A DNA stretch of 64,000 nt from Bacillus sp. FJAT-45037 (GTDB lineage Bacteria; Bacillota; Bacilli; Bacillales; Bacillaceae_D), in assembly GCF_002797325.1 (NCBI RefSeq), contig NZ_KZ454938.1, positions 1,128,267 through 1,192,266 of the forward strand. Reading direction: 5' to 3'. The notes beneath the pieces were generated by a model. That model had not been told where the DNA came from, did not search any database, and saw nothing but the letters and a program-made list of their open reading frames with translations. A program made the translations under genes and the position numbers. This document shows, piece by piece, positions 1-8,326 of this stretch; position 1 is the stretch's first letter; every line of letters starts with the position of its first letter.

Positions 1-249
1 CAGGCACTTGGAAAACCGAAGCCAGCTTTGATCTTATCTTTATCAAGGCAAATTTTATTCCTCATTCCACTCGTATTAATCCTCCCGCATTTCTTCGGAG
101 TGAATGGTGTGTGGATCGCGTTTCCAATCGCTGATATTTTGTCATTTATTCTAGCATCGGCTTTACTTTATAAAGACCGAGATACGATGTTGGTCAAAGG
201 AAAAGAAGAAAAGATGGATCAAGAACATATGATACCCGTATCGAATTAA
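1..249 (+). CDS. MATE family efflux transporter, C-terminal fragment
   Basis: The open frame enters from the left edge and ends at the TAA at 247-249, so only about 82 C-terminal residues are present. They read as two hydrophobic segments (around LIPLVLILPHFFGVNGVW and AFPIADILSFILASALL) preceded by ALGKPKPALILSLSRQ, which is the pattern of the last helices of MATE (NorM/DinF-like) Na+ or H+ coupled drug exporters. A hydrophilic tail of about 25 residues ends the protein. The cobalamin leader that follows belongs to the next transcription unit. Family assignment rests on a short stretch, so substrate cannot be named. Confidence 0.72.
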   Translation, partial: QALGKPKPALILSLSRQILFLIPLVLILPHFFGVNGVWIAFPIADILSFILASALLYKDRDTMLVKGKEEKMDQEHMIPVSN

Positions 250-338
250 CGGACTTTTTCTGATGAGAAAAAATAAGTACTGTCACATCCTGATTATTCA
301 TGTATAATAAAGGTACTTATTACAATCTCATATAGCGT

Positions 339-506
339 ACATCTAGGTCACTCATATTTTATGAGTGATAATAGGGAAGTTGGTGCAATTCCAACACGGT
401 CCCGCCACTGTAAATGCTAGATTGTTTCATTGATTCCACTGTCACTCCATGTGATGGGAAGGAGAAACAATTGTCATGCATAAGTCAGGAGACCTGCCTA
501 GTTGTT
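339..506 (+). ncRNA. Cobalamin (B12) riboswitch aptamer
   Basis: The sequence holds the conserved blocks of the cobalamin riboswitch in order: AATAGGGAA near 370, the AATTCC block near 388, GGTCCCGCCACTGT near 398-411 and the B12 box AGTCAGGAGACCTGCC at 483-498. The P1 stem is formed by 339-347 and 497-505 with one mismatch, and P2 is the hairpin CACTCAT/ATGAGTG at 349-367. A TATAAT at 303-308 is a plausible -10 box. It lies upstream of a B12 uptake and salvage operon and is followed by an intrinsic terminator at 592-625, so adenosylcobalamin binding should stop transcription before btuF. Confidence 0.95.
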
Positions 507-591
507 TTTCGTGAAACCTTCGAGGAAAGGGGAAGCAGTCTAGGTTGTTCTATTATCTTTATGGAACTAGTTAGTACTACTTTTATAGTCT

Positions 592-625
592 AAAGCACTC
601 CTCATTTGAGGGGTGCTTATTTTAA
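592..625 (+). terminator. Intrinsic terminator, expression platform of the B12 riboswitch
   Basis: AAGCACTCCTC, loop ATTT, then GAGGGGTGCTT followed by ATTTT forms an 11-bp GC-rich hairpin with a U-run. It lies between the B12 aptamer and the btuF start, which is the position of a riboswitch-controlled terminator. The antiterminator partner was not resolved by eye. Confidence 0.85.
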
Positions 626-708
626 TTGGATATAAACCCAGTTCAAAGAAGTTTTACATCACTGCTTGAGAGAGGGATAAGTGAAATTACATAGTAGGAG
701 TGGGTCAA

Positions 709-1716
709 ATGTTAAAGAAGTGGAAATGGTTTTTAGTCACCCTCGTTATTGCAAGTATGCTAGCTGGTTGTGGCGAGACGAAGGTTTCGGAATCGGTTGA
801 ACCAATTGATTCAGAAGAAAACGAGCAAGTTGAAGAGGCTCCATCAGAATCGACTGCAGATGAGCAAGAGAATGGTCAATTTCCAAAAGTGGTGACGGAT
901 GTTTTAGGGGATGAAGTCACGATTGAACAAAAGCCAGAAAGAGTGGTTTCATTAATCCCAAGTGTCACAGAAACGCTGTTTGCTTTAGGTGAAGGAGACT
1001 ATGTAGTTGGTCGAAGTGATTGGGATAATTATCCTGAGGAAGTCCTTGAAATTGAAAGTGTTGGGGACATGACATTTGATGTCGAGCGTGTTCTTTCCTT
1101 ATCACCAGACCTTGTGCTTTCACATGAGTCTACCGCTTATAGCTCTACTGAAGGACTTGATCAAATCCGTTCTGCGGGCATTCCAGTTGTCGTGATTAAT
1201 GATGCTAACTCGATTGAACATGTGTACAAAGCCATTTCATTAATTGGAGAGTCAACTGGTGCAGACCAAGAAGCAGCAGATATTATAGATGAAATGAAAG
1301 CAAGCTTTGCCGTAATTGAAGAAAAGGCAGCTAACATACCTGAAGAAGAACAAGTGAGTGTATGGATTGAGGTATCAGATGAATTATATTCAGCTGGTCA
1401 TAACACGTTTATTAATGAAATGCTTCAAATGATCCAAGCAGAAAATATTGCAAGCTCAGAATCAGACTGGCCTCAATTTACAGAAGAACAAATTGTTTCA
1501 CTGAATCCTGATATTATCATTACAACTTACGGATATTATGTTGAAAATTCGAGTGAGTTAGTGAAAGATCGAGCTGCATGGCAAGATGTGAATGCAGTAG
1601 TAAATGATCGAGTGTATGATGTGAACTCAGATGAAGTGACGCGATCTGGTCCGCGTCTTGTCAAAGGAGTAGAGGAACTTGCAGCAATCATCTATCCAGA
1701 GGTTTTTGGCGAATAA
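709..1716 (+). CDS. btuF: Cobalamin/cobinamide ABC transporter substrate-binding lipoprotein
   Basis: Binds corrinoids outside the membrane and delivers them to the BtuC permease. The protein is 335 residues with a lipoprotein signal peptide ending in lipobox LAGC (Cys21), an acidic low-complexity linker to about residue 60, and the periplasmic-binding fold with VVSLIPSVTETLFALGEGD, typical of BtuF/FhuD-like type III binding proteins. A GTG at 700 is in frame, but AGGAG at 696-700 lies 8 nt before the ATG at 709 and overlaps that GTG, so 709 is chosen. It is the first gene behind the B12 riboswitch and overlaps btuC by 38 nt, consistent with translational coupling. Confidence 0.9.
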   Translation: MLKKWKWFLVTLVIASMLAGCGETKVSESVEPIDSEENEQVEEAPSESTADEQENGQFPKVVTDVLGDEVTIEQKPERVVSLIPSVTETLFALGEGDYVVGRSDWDNYPEEVLEIESVGDMTFDVERVLSLSPDLVLSHESTAYSSTEGLDQIRSAGIPVVVINDANSIEHVYKAISLIGESTGADQEAADIIDEMKASFAVIEEKAANIPEEEQVSVWIEVSDELYSAGHNTFINEMLQMIQAENIASSESDWPQFTEEQIVSLNPDIIITTYGYYVENSSELVKDRAAWQDVNAVVNDRVYDVNSDEVTRSGPRLVKGVEELAAIIYPEVFGE

Positions 1717-2737
1717 CCATTTTATCGCCTATCTCATCGTCATTCTTTTTGCGCTTGTTGCAGCGATGATCAGTATCGGAAAGGGAAGTGTCGAACTTCC
1801 CTTCTCGACTGTTTTACTGATTATCCTATCTGAAGGACTACATATACCTATCGATGTCGAGTTAGAGCCGCTGTATATCAATATTGTGATGGATATAAGG
1901 TTACCTAGAACATTATTAGCGATGTTTGTAGGGGCTAGTTTAGCGGTTGCAGGAGCAGCCTTTCAAGGATTTCTTAAAAACCCACTTGCTGACCCGTATA
2001 CATTAGGAGTTTCATCTGGTTCGGCAGTTGGGGCCGTTATTGTATTATTTTTTGGGATTAGCTTACCAGTAGTAGGGGCATTTACATTACCTTTTGTTAG
2101 TGTAATTACAGGTTTTTTAACTTTATTTCTTGTCATTGCTTTTGCTAAAGTCGTACAACGTTCTATGTCAGCAGAGACAATCATTTTGGCCGGAATTATC
2201 TTTAGTTCTTTTTTAGGGTCGTTTATCTCGCTAATGATTTCCTTAACGGGTGATGAGTTACGTCAAATCATCAATTGGCTGATGGGAAGTGTAGCAATGC
2301 GGGGATGGTCTCATGTTTTACTGATTATGCCATTCTTCTTGCTCGGTTTCTTTCTTTTATTTTTTAATCGTCAAGAGTTAAATGCACTCGCCTTTGGTGA
2401 AGAAACCGCTAGACAACTTGGTGTGAATTTGAAAGTCCGTAAAGTGATGATTTTACTTGGAGCAACCGTATTAACAGGTGGGGCAGTTGCTGTTTCTGGT
2501 ACTATCGGATTTGTAGGTCTTGTGATTCCCCATTTAACTAGATTGATTTGGGGAAGTGACCATCGCCATTTAATTCCACTTTCAATGTTTGTTGGAGCAG
2601 GTTTTTTAGCCTTAACTGATTTAGTCGCGAGGACGCTATTATCGCCGACAGAACTGCCAATCGGTGTGATCACCGCGATGATTGGCGCGCCCGCTTTTGC
2701 CGTCATTTTGATAAAGCAACGAAAAACATTACGATAG
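1679..2737 (+). CDS. btuC: Cobalamin ABC transporter permease
   Basis: Membrane subunit of the corrinoid importer, 352 residues, FecCD/BtuC family. About ten hydrophobic helices are visible, with the family hallmarks RLPRTLLAMFVGASLAVAG, FQGFLKNPLADPYTLGVSSG and GTIGFVGLVIPHLTR. The start is a TTG at 1679 inside the 3' end of btuF; AAAGGAG at 1663-1669 lies 9 nt before it, and there is no ATG in frame until far into the first helix. The next gene supplies the ATPase. Confidence 0.92.
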   Translation: MQQSSIQRFLANNHFIAYLIVILFALVAAMISIGKGSVELPFSTVLLIILSEGLHIPIDVELEPLYINIVMDIRLPRTLLAMFVGASLAVAGAAFQGFLKNPLADPYTLGVSSGSAVGAVIVLFFGISLPVVGAFTLPFVSVITGFLTLFLVIAFAKVVQRSMSAETIILAGIIFSSFLGSFISLMISLTGDELRQIINWLMGSVAMRGWSHVLLIMPFFLLGFFLLFFNRQELNALAFGEETARQLGVNLKVRKVMILLGATVLTGGAVAVSGTIGFVGLVIPHLTRLIWGSDHRHLIPLSMFVGAGFLALTDLVARTLLSPTELPIGVITAMIGAPAFAVILIKQRKTLR

Positions 2738-2751
2738 AAAGGAGATGGACG

Positions 2752-4221
2752 ATGTTAAAGGTAGAAAATGTGACGCTTAGTTACGGTACAAAGAAAGTGA
2801 TTGACTCTGTCTCCTTTGAAGTGGGAAAAGGAGAAATTCTTGGGATTGTAGGACCTAATGGCAGTGGTAAGACAAGTTTACTTAAAGCAATAAGCGGAGC
2901 TTTTGAGCACATGTCTGGAACGATCACATTAAATGACCAGCCGCTCCATGCTTATCCTACTAAAGAGTTAGCTAAACGTATGGCGGTGCTCCCTCAACAG
3001 TCAGAAACTGCGTTCAATTATTCCGTATGGGATGTTGTTGCTCTGGGGCGTTATCCGTATCAAAAAGGCTGGCTTCAAGGCTTGCAAGCATCAGATAAAG
3101 AAGTGATCACGGAAGCTCTTCATCTGACAGGAACAGAGACCTTTAAAGATCTTCCCCTCCAAACGTTAAGTGGAGGCGAAAGGCAACGTGTATTACTCGC
3201 TAGGGCACTTGCACAAGAACCGGAAATTTTATTGCTTGATGAACCGACCAATCATTTAGATGTTGCGTATCAAATGAGTCTTTTAAACTCATTAAAACAA
3301 TGGTCGTCTGAGAGAGAATTAACCGTCATTGCAGTGCTCCATGATTTGAATATGGCGAGTTTATATTGCGATCGATTGTTGCTTTTAGATGAAGGGCATA
3401 CGATGGCATTAAATGCACCAAGAGATGTGATCAAAGAGGATCATTTAACAGAGGTTTATCAAACTGCCTTGACTTGTGGAGAGCATCCATCTGTCCCATC
3501 TCCATTAATTACTTTTATTCCAGAGTCTAACTACGACAAAAATCAATCCCTGATCGATCAACTATGCATCGACCGTACGGAAGAATCGATTAAATTTTCA
3601 AGTCCATTTAGATGGAAAGTTTTGTCCTCTGCCGTTTTAGGAGCTGGATTTAGTTGGCATAATACATTTGTGAATCGTCATGTTGATAAAAACTATCAAT
3701 GTGATGATGTAGAAGCTGAATTTAAACAGTTCTTAGAAAGTAGAGGATTAAATAGCTCGGATGTATTAGGTATGCTGACAGCAGCGATGCTTGAAGATGG
3801 CGTGATTCTCCGATCGGAGCAAGAAGCGACTAAGACGTTAGTGATGGTCACTGCTGGTACATCAAATGCTGTCGATGCAGCAAGAGCTCACACACATCCT
3901 ATTTATTCAGAGCAAGTTGGTACGATTAACACGTGGGTATTTATTGAGGGTAAACTGTCAGAGTCCGCCTACGTCCAAGCGTTGATGACTGTTACAGAGG
4001 CAAAAGGTAAAGCGTTACATGATGAGGAGATTTACGATCAAGAGACGAATACGATAGCTACTGGAACTTCGACTGACAGTGTCATGATTGCTGCAACACA
4101 GGTCGGAGAGGAATACCCATATGCAGGAACAATCTCATCATTAGGTAAAAATATTGCCAAACTTGTCTATGAAGCAACAAGAAGGGCGATCGATCGTTAT
4201 AAAAAGAGATTACACCTATGA
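2752..4221 (+). CDS. btuD-cbiZ: Fused cobalamin ABC transporter ATPase (BtuD) and adenosylcobinamide amidohydrolase (CbiZ)
   Basis: A 489-residue two-domain protein. Residues 1 to about 255 are a complete ABC ATPase: Walker A GPNGSGKT (34-41), a PQQ Q-loop (81-83), signature LSGGERQR (139-146), Walker B ILLLDEP (159-165) and the HDLN switch. From about residue 275 it has the CbiZ domain, with SSPFRWKVLSSAVLGAG, VTAGTSNAVDAARA and DSVMIAATQ. CbiZ removes the nucleotide loop of incomplete or foreign corrinoids so they can be rebuilt as cobalamin, so uptake and remodelling are tied in one polypeptide. ATG at 2752 has AAAGGAGATGG before it. The stop overlaps the cbiB start (ATGA). Confidence 0.93.
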   Translation: MLKVENVTLSYGTKKVIDSVSFEVGKGEILGIVGPNGSGKTSLLKAISGAFEHMSGTITLNDQPLHAYPTKELAKRMAVLPQQSETAFNYSVWDVVALGRYPYQKGWLQGLQASDKEVITEALHLTGTETFKDLPLQTLSGGERQRVLLARALAQEPEILLLDEPTNHLDVAYQMSLLNSLKQWSSERELTVIAVLHDLNMASLYCDRLLLLDEGHTMALNAPRDVIKEDHLTEVYQTALTCGEHPSVPSPLITFIPESNYDKNQSLIDQLCIDRTEESIKFSSPFRWKVLSSAVLGAGFSWHNTFVNRHVDKNYQCDDVEAEFKQFLESRGLNSSDVLGMLTAAMLEDGVILRSEQEATKTLVMVTAGTSNAVDAARAHTHPIYSEQVGTINTWVFIEGKLSESAYVQALMTVTEAKGKALHDEEIYDQETNTIATGTSTDSVMIAATQVGEEYPYAGTISSLGKNIAKLVYEATRRAIDRYKKRLHL

Positions 4222-5180
4222 TCGTTCTTCATCATTTAATGGCTATCACTTTAGCAATCATCATGGATCGAATTATAGGAGACCCACGAAACTTTCCGCA
4301 TCCCGTGGTATATATGGGAAAGCTCATATCAAGCTTTGAAACAAATTGGAATCTTGGGAAGTATCGATTATTAAAAGGCTGGACCATGATGCTCATACTC
4401 ATTGTAATAAGTGGTGGTGTGGTCTTCCTAATAGTTGATCTAGCCTACTCTGTTCATTTTGCTCTTGGCATCGTCACGGAAGCGTGGATCATCTCGACAA
4501 CCATAGCAACAAAAGGGTTAAAGCAAGCGGCACAGGATGTGATGGAACCACTTGGTCAAGGTAAGGTTGAGGTGGCAAGAACGTCTCTTTCATATATAGT
4601 CGGACGTGATACAAATCAATTAGATGAAAGAGAAATGACACGTGCAACTATTGAAACAGTAGCGGAAAATACAAGTGACGGTATCACAGCTCCATTGTTT
4701 TTTGCCTTTATTGGAGGGGCACCATTTGCGATGGTCTACCGTGCTGTTAATACGGGTGATTCAATGGTTGGGTACAAAAATGAGCGCTTTAAGACGTTCG
4801 GTTATGCTGCGGCAAAACTAGATGATGCCTTAAACTGGATTCCGAGTAGACTGACGGGCTTTTTAATGGTTGTTACAAACCAGCCAGTCAAAAATCGAAC
4901 GAAACGAGAGTGTGTCCGAATTCTAATTCGAGATGCAAAAAAGCATGTGAGTCCAAATAGTGGATGGGGAGAGGCTGCTGTAGCTTCTTTGCTTGGTGTT
5001 CAGCTTGGTGGAAAAAATACATATTTCGGTCAAGTATCAAACCGTGCCAAAATGGGCGATGCTCATTTCACACCACATCACACGCATATTGCCGCTGCGA
5101 TATGTATTATGGAACGAACCGTTTTTTCGTTTACTTTATTTTTATGGATGATCGGAGGTGTTTGGATTGTCGTTACCTAA
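4218..5180 (+). CDS. cbiB: Adenosylcobinamide-phosphate synthase
   Basis: Integral membrane enzyme (CobD in Pseudomonas naming) that joins adenosylcobyric acid to (R)-1-amino-2-propanol phosphate. The 320-residue protein carries the N-terminal signature DRIIGDPRNFPHPVVYMGK, the ARTSLSYIVGRDT and ETVAENTSDGITAPLFF blocks and several hydrophobic helices. It overlaps btuD-cbiZ by 4 nt and cobD by 14 nt. With CbiZ upstream, the product of amide cleavage (cobyric acid) can be re-aminated here, closing a salvage loop. Confidence 0.93.
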   Translation: MIVLHHLMAITLAIIMDRIIGDPRNFPHPVVYMGKLISSFETNWNLGKYRLLKGWTMMLILIVISGGVVFLIVDLAYSVHFALGIVTEAWIISTTIATKGLKQAAQDVMEPLGQGKVEVARTSLSYIVGRDTNQLDEREMTRATIETVAENTSDGITAPLFFAFIGGAPFAMVYRAVNTGDSMVGYKNERFKTFGYAAAKLDDALNWIPSRLTGFLMVVTNQPVKNRTKRECVRILIRDAKKHVSPNSGWGEAAVASLLGVQLGGKNTYFGQVSNRAKMGDAHFTPHHTHIAAAICIMERTVFSFTLFLWMIGGVWIVVT

Positions 5181-6237
5181 TCATGGCGCCAACCCAGCAC
5201 ATTTAACGTCAGCTTTAGGACTGACATATGATCAACAGGCGCTTGATTTTAGTGTCAATACGAACCCATTTGGGATGGCTCCCGGGATTAAGTTATTAAG
5301 TGAAAAATTCATTGAATCCGCTTCCAATTATCCCGAACCATATGCTGAAACATTGACAAAAACCGTGGCTGTGGAATTGGGAGTAAATAAAACAGAGGTT
5401 TTAGTAGGTAATGGAGCAGCTGAACTGCTCTTTCATATTGCTCATTTGTATCAAGGAAAAAAAGTACTCATACCAGAACCAACATTCTCAGAGTATCGTC
5501 AAGCATGTGAGGCAAATGGTTGTGATATAGAAAGTTTAGTGTTAGATGAACCTTGGAAACTGAGAACAGATCATTTAGAGTCGCGACTAGAAGAAATAGA
5601 TCTATTATTTATCTGCTCACCCAATAACCCAACCGGTGTCACTTATACAAAAAACGAAATGAATGATCTCTTGACGCTGGCGAAAGAACAACGGACAAAA
5701 GTTGTGATTGATGAGGCGTTTTTTGATTTTCAGGTTGATGAGAAGTCTGTTTTAGCCGAGGTCGATTTAAACAATGTGATTATAATACGTTCTATGACAA
5801 AGATGTACGGAATTGCAGGTGTACGGTTAGGCTATGTTATTGCAGATCAAACAACTATTGAGCAATTAAAGCGATTTCAGCCGCCGTGGAGTGTAAATGG
5901 CTTTGCTCAGAAAATAGGATTAACCTTGCTAGATGAGAAGCAATTCGTAAAAGATACAGCGATGAAAGTCGCCAAAGAGCGCATTCGGGTAAAAAGGGAA
6001 CTTGAGCAACTAGATTTTTGTGTCTTTCCTTCAGTCGTAAATTTTTATTTACTCTCTGAAAAAAATAAACGAGATTTGCAGCCATTATTAAGATTTTTGA
6101 TTCAGCATTCCATCATCCCTCGGCATACGTATTCTTTTATTGGGTTAGATGGGAAATACCTTAGACTATCTATTAAGCGAAGAGAAGAAAATGAACAGTT
6201 GATACACGTGTTAAAAAAGTGGAGGTTACTATGTTGA
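5167..6237 (+). CDS. cobD: Threonine-phosphate decarboxylase, PLP-dependent
   Basis: Makes (R)-1-amino-2-propanol O-2-phosphate for CbiB. A class I aminotransferase-fold protein of 356 residues with N-terminal LPNHGANP and LDFSVNTNPFG, the SPNNPTGV block, DEAFFDF, and SMTKMYGIAGVRLGY where the lysine of SMTK is the expected PLP Schiff base; LRLSIKRREEN near the end carries the substrate-carboxylate arginine. An in-frame GTG lies at 5158, but GGAGGT at 5154-5159 is correctly spaced (7 nt) only for the TTG at 5167, giving the usual M-SLPNHGANP start. Confidence 0.9.
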   Translation: MSLPNHGANPAHLTSALGLTYDQQALDFSVNTNPFGMAPGIKLLSEKFIESASNYPEPYAETLTKTVAVELGVNKTEVLVGNGAAELLFHIAHLYQGKKVLIPEPTFSEYRQACEANGCDIESLVLDEPWKLRTDHLESRLEEIDLLFICSPNNPTGVTYTKNEMNDLLTLAKEQRTKVVIDEAFFDFQVDEKSVLAEVDLNNVIIIRSMTKMYGIAGVRLGYVIADQTTIEQLKRFQPPWSVNGFAQKIGLTLLDEKQFVKDTAMKVAKERIRVKRELEQLDFCVFPSVVNFYLLSEKNKRDLQPLLRFLIQHSIIPRHTYSFIGLDGKYLRLSIKRREENEQLIHVLKKWRLLC

Positions 6238-6800
6238 TCTTCGTCACAGGCGGCGTACGAAGTGGAAAAAGTAGTTATGCGGAGTCATTAGCAATGTCGA
6301 TGCAAACCGATCAAAGCCAAAAACTTTACTATATTGCAACAAGCGTAGCTGCAGACGATGAAATGAGAATTCGAATAAACAGACATCAACAAATACGCGA
6401 GTTGTCGTCATCTAATTGGCACGTCATTGAAAAGGCCTACGATCTTCAAGAGTTGCTACATCAGTTTAACGATCAAGATGTGGTTTTGATCGATTGTTTA
6501 ACAACATTGTTGTCAAATGAATGGTTCGGTCGAGTTCAGGTAGAGATGAAAAAGTGGGACAACTTAGATTATCAAGTTTCAATGATCGTGAGGATAAAGG
6601 AGTTGCTAAAAATGTTAGCCGAAGCGAATTGGACAACGGTCCTTGTTTCGAATGAAGTAAGCTATGAAGCGAACAATGATGACTTGATACATACATATAA
6701 AAAAAGATTAGGTGAACTGCATCTCCATGCAGTCGAATGCGCTAAAAGAGCCATCTTCGTTGAATCGGGTATTCCTATGGTTATGAAGAAGAGTGAATAA
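6231..6800 (+). CDS. cobU: Adenosylcobinamide kinase / adenosylcobinamide-phosphate guanylyltransferase
   Basis: Phosphorylates adenosylcobinamide and converts it to the GDP form in the nucleotide-loop pathway. The 189-residue protein has the P-loop GGVRSGKSS (about 7-15), RIRINRHQQIR with the region of the guanylylated histidine, and LIDCLTTLLSNEWF. The later VSNEV motif is present but the GxGIVP block that normally follows it is replaced by SYEANNDD. A second CobU-like gene at 8278 keeps that block. ATG 6231 is preferred over GTG 6219 because GGAGG at 6221-6225 precedes it; it overlaps cobD by 7 nt. Confidence 0.85.
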   Translation: MLIFVTGGVRSGKSSYAESLAMSMQTDQSQKLYYIATSVAADDEMRIRINRHQQIRELSSSNWHVIEKAYDLQELLHQFNDQDVVLIDCLTTLLSNEWFGRVQVEMKKWDNLDYQVSMIVRIKELLKMLAEANWTTVLVSNEVSYEANNDDLIHTYKKRLGELHLHAVECAKRAIFVESGIPMVMKKSE

Positions 6801-6813
6801 GGTGAGAGGGGTT

Positions 6814-6954
6814 ATGAATCAAGGAACGGTATTGGTTCGTGGATTTCGAGAGTCTTATTATGATACAGCTCTTCATGTGATAATGAGTCCCTCTCCAAGT
6901 ATTTTCAGTAGAATGACTTTATCGTTATTGATGGAGAAGGCACAATGCGGATAA
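6814..6954 (+). CDS. Small hypothetical ORF between cobU and cobS (46 aa)
   Basis: An ATG at 6814 preceded by AAGGTGAGAGGGG opens a 46-residue frame beginning MNQGTVLVRGFRESYYDT and ending MEKAQCG at a TAA inside the first codons of cobS. The gap between cobU and cobS is otherwise unusually large for this tightly packed operon, and the overlap with cobS mimics the other junctions. I do not recognise the sequence and it has no clear hydrophobic segment. It could equally be a chance frame. Confidence 0.35.
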   Translation: MNQGTVLVRGFRESYYDTALHVIMSPSPSIFSRMTLSLLMEKAQCG

Positions 6955-7736
6955 AGGTAAAAGAGCTTGGTTCAGGCTGCTTACTTGCGTTTCAGTTATT
7001 AACCACGATCCCCATTCGACTTTCACTTCAATGGAACGATCAACATGCTAGAGCCTCTGTAGCATGTTATCCCCTAACAGGGATGGTTCTAGGAGCGTTG
7101 CTTTTTTTTCAAGCATATTTATGGATGACGTATTCATCAAACTCTCCACTTATGTTGGTCGCTTGGCTACTCACATTCTCTATTATTTATTCGGGTGGCC
7201 TGCATTTGGATGGATGGTCAGACTTTAGTGATGCTGTATTTTCTAGACAGTCGATTTCACGTAAACTTGATATCATGAAAGACTCTCGTGTAGGAGCATT
7301 TGGGGTTCTTTCACTCATTCTTCTCCTAGGGTGGAGGTTTCTTTTCATGTATGAGTGGTTGCTACAATCTAAAGATCTTTATCTACTTTTCTTTATCCCT
7401 TTCATATCTAGGTTGTTAATGGGGGGTCAGATTATCCTCGGGACTTTTGCTAGAGAAGATGGAATGGCCGTTGCGTTAAAGCCAGCTCAAACACATTTAT
7501 TAAAATGGGTGTACGGTGCTTGGTGTATGTTTTTACTATTGCTACTTACAGCATGGAGTAAAGAATTAATGATAAGTCTTATAATTGTTAGTTTGCTATT
7601 TTTTGTTGGATGGCTAATATTCTGTCAAAAGCAAATCCAAGGTATCACTGGAGATACGGTTGGTGCAGGCACAGAAGGGAGTGAAACCTTTTTATGGGGA
7701 GTCATTTGGATGTTATTCTCATTCGACATGGTTTAA
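6945..7736 (+). CDS. cobS: Adenosylcobinamide-GDP ribazoletransferase (cobalamin synthase)
   Basis: Membrane enzyme joining adenosylcobinamide-GDP with alpha-ribazole or its phosphate. The 263-residue polytopic protein has the CobS motifs FQLLTTIPIR, GGLHLDGWSDFSDAVFS, the RKLDIMKDSRVGAFGV stretch and the C-terminal GDTVGAGTEGSE. ATG 6945 has GGAGAAGG upstream. Its 3' end overlaps cobC by 43 nt. Confidence 0.92.
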   Translation: MRIKVKELGSGCLLAFQLLTTIPIRLSLQWNDQHARASVACYPLTGMVLGALLFFQAYLWMTYSSNSPLMLVAWLLTFSIIYSGGLHLDGWSDFSDAVFSRQSISRKLDIMKDSRVGAFGVLSLILLLGWRFLFMYEWLLQSKDLYLLFFIPFISRLLMGGQIILGTFAREDGMAVALKPAQTHLLKWVYGAWCMFLLLLLTAWSKELMISLIIVSLLFFVGWLIFCQKQIQGITGDTVGAGTEGSETFLWGVIWMLFSFDMV

Positions 7737-8326
7737 CCGCTTATAATGCAGAAAAAAGGTATCTTGGTCATCTTGATTTACCTTTAATTCTTGAAGGGGA
7801 AAGGCAAATCAATCAGATGAGATCGTCCTGTTCAGACTTTGAGGTCGAACAAGTTTTTTCAAGTGACTTAACACGATGTTTGCAAACGGCATCGCTATTG
7901 TTTCCTACGTCAAACATCCATGTAGAGTCAAAGCTACGTGAATATGATTTTGGTGATTGGGAAGGAAAACGGTATGAAGATTTAATGGATCAGTTGTTTT
8001 ACCGAGCTTGGATTGATGACCCTATAGCCAATAAACCGCCAAATGCAGAAGGCTTTGAACACTTCTCATCAAGAGTATTAGCCGGTTTTTGGAATTGTTT
8101 AAGATCAATTGAAGAACAAAACGATTCCATGGTTGTGATCGTAGCACATGGAGGAGTTATTCGAGAGATTCTTACGAAATTAGCACCATCATCAAAATCT
8201 TTTTTTGAGTGGAAAGTAAACATCGGTAGCTTGTATCATCTACGTGGAGAGATGTTCGAACTAAGGAGGGGTGGACGATTCAATTCATTACAGGTGGTGC
8301 CTATCACGGAAAAAACAAATGGGTAA
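7694..8326 (+). CDS. cobC: Alpha-ribazole phosphatase, histidine phosphatase family
   Basis: Likely dephosphorylates alpha-ribazole-5'-phosphate or cobalamin-5'-phosphate. The 210-residue protein has the phosphohistidine motif LIRHGLTAYN (His12), RCLQTASLL, REYDFGDWEGKRYEDL and the second catalytic histidine in VVIVAHGGVIREIL. The ATG at 7694 overlaps cobS, with GAAGGGAG about 12 nt upstream; a TTG at 7706 with GGGGAG 4 nt away would give MDVILIRHG and is an alternative. Operon position makes alpha-ribazole phosphatase much more likely than phosphoglycerate mutase. Confidence 0.85.
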   Translation: MGSHLDVILIRHGLTAYNAEKRYLGHLDLPLILEGERQINQMRSSCSDFEVEQVFSSDLTRCLQTASLLFPTSNIHVESKLREYDFGDWEGKRYEDLMDQLFYRAWIDDPIANKPPNAEGFEHFSSRVLAGFWNCLRSIEEQNDSMVVIVAHGGVIREILTKLAPSSKSFFEWKVNIGSLYHLRGEMFELRRGGRFNSLQVVPITEKTNG

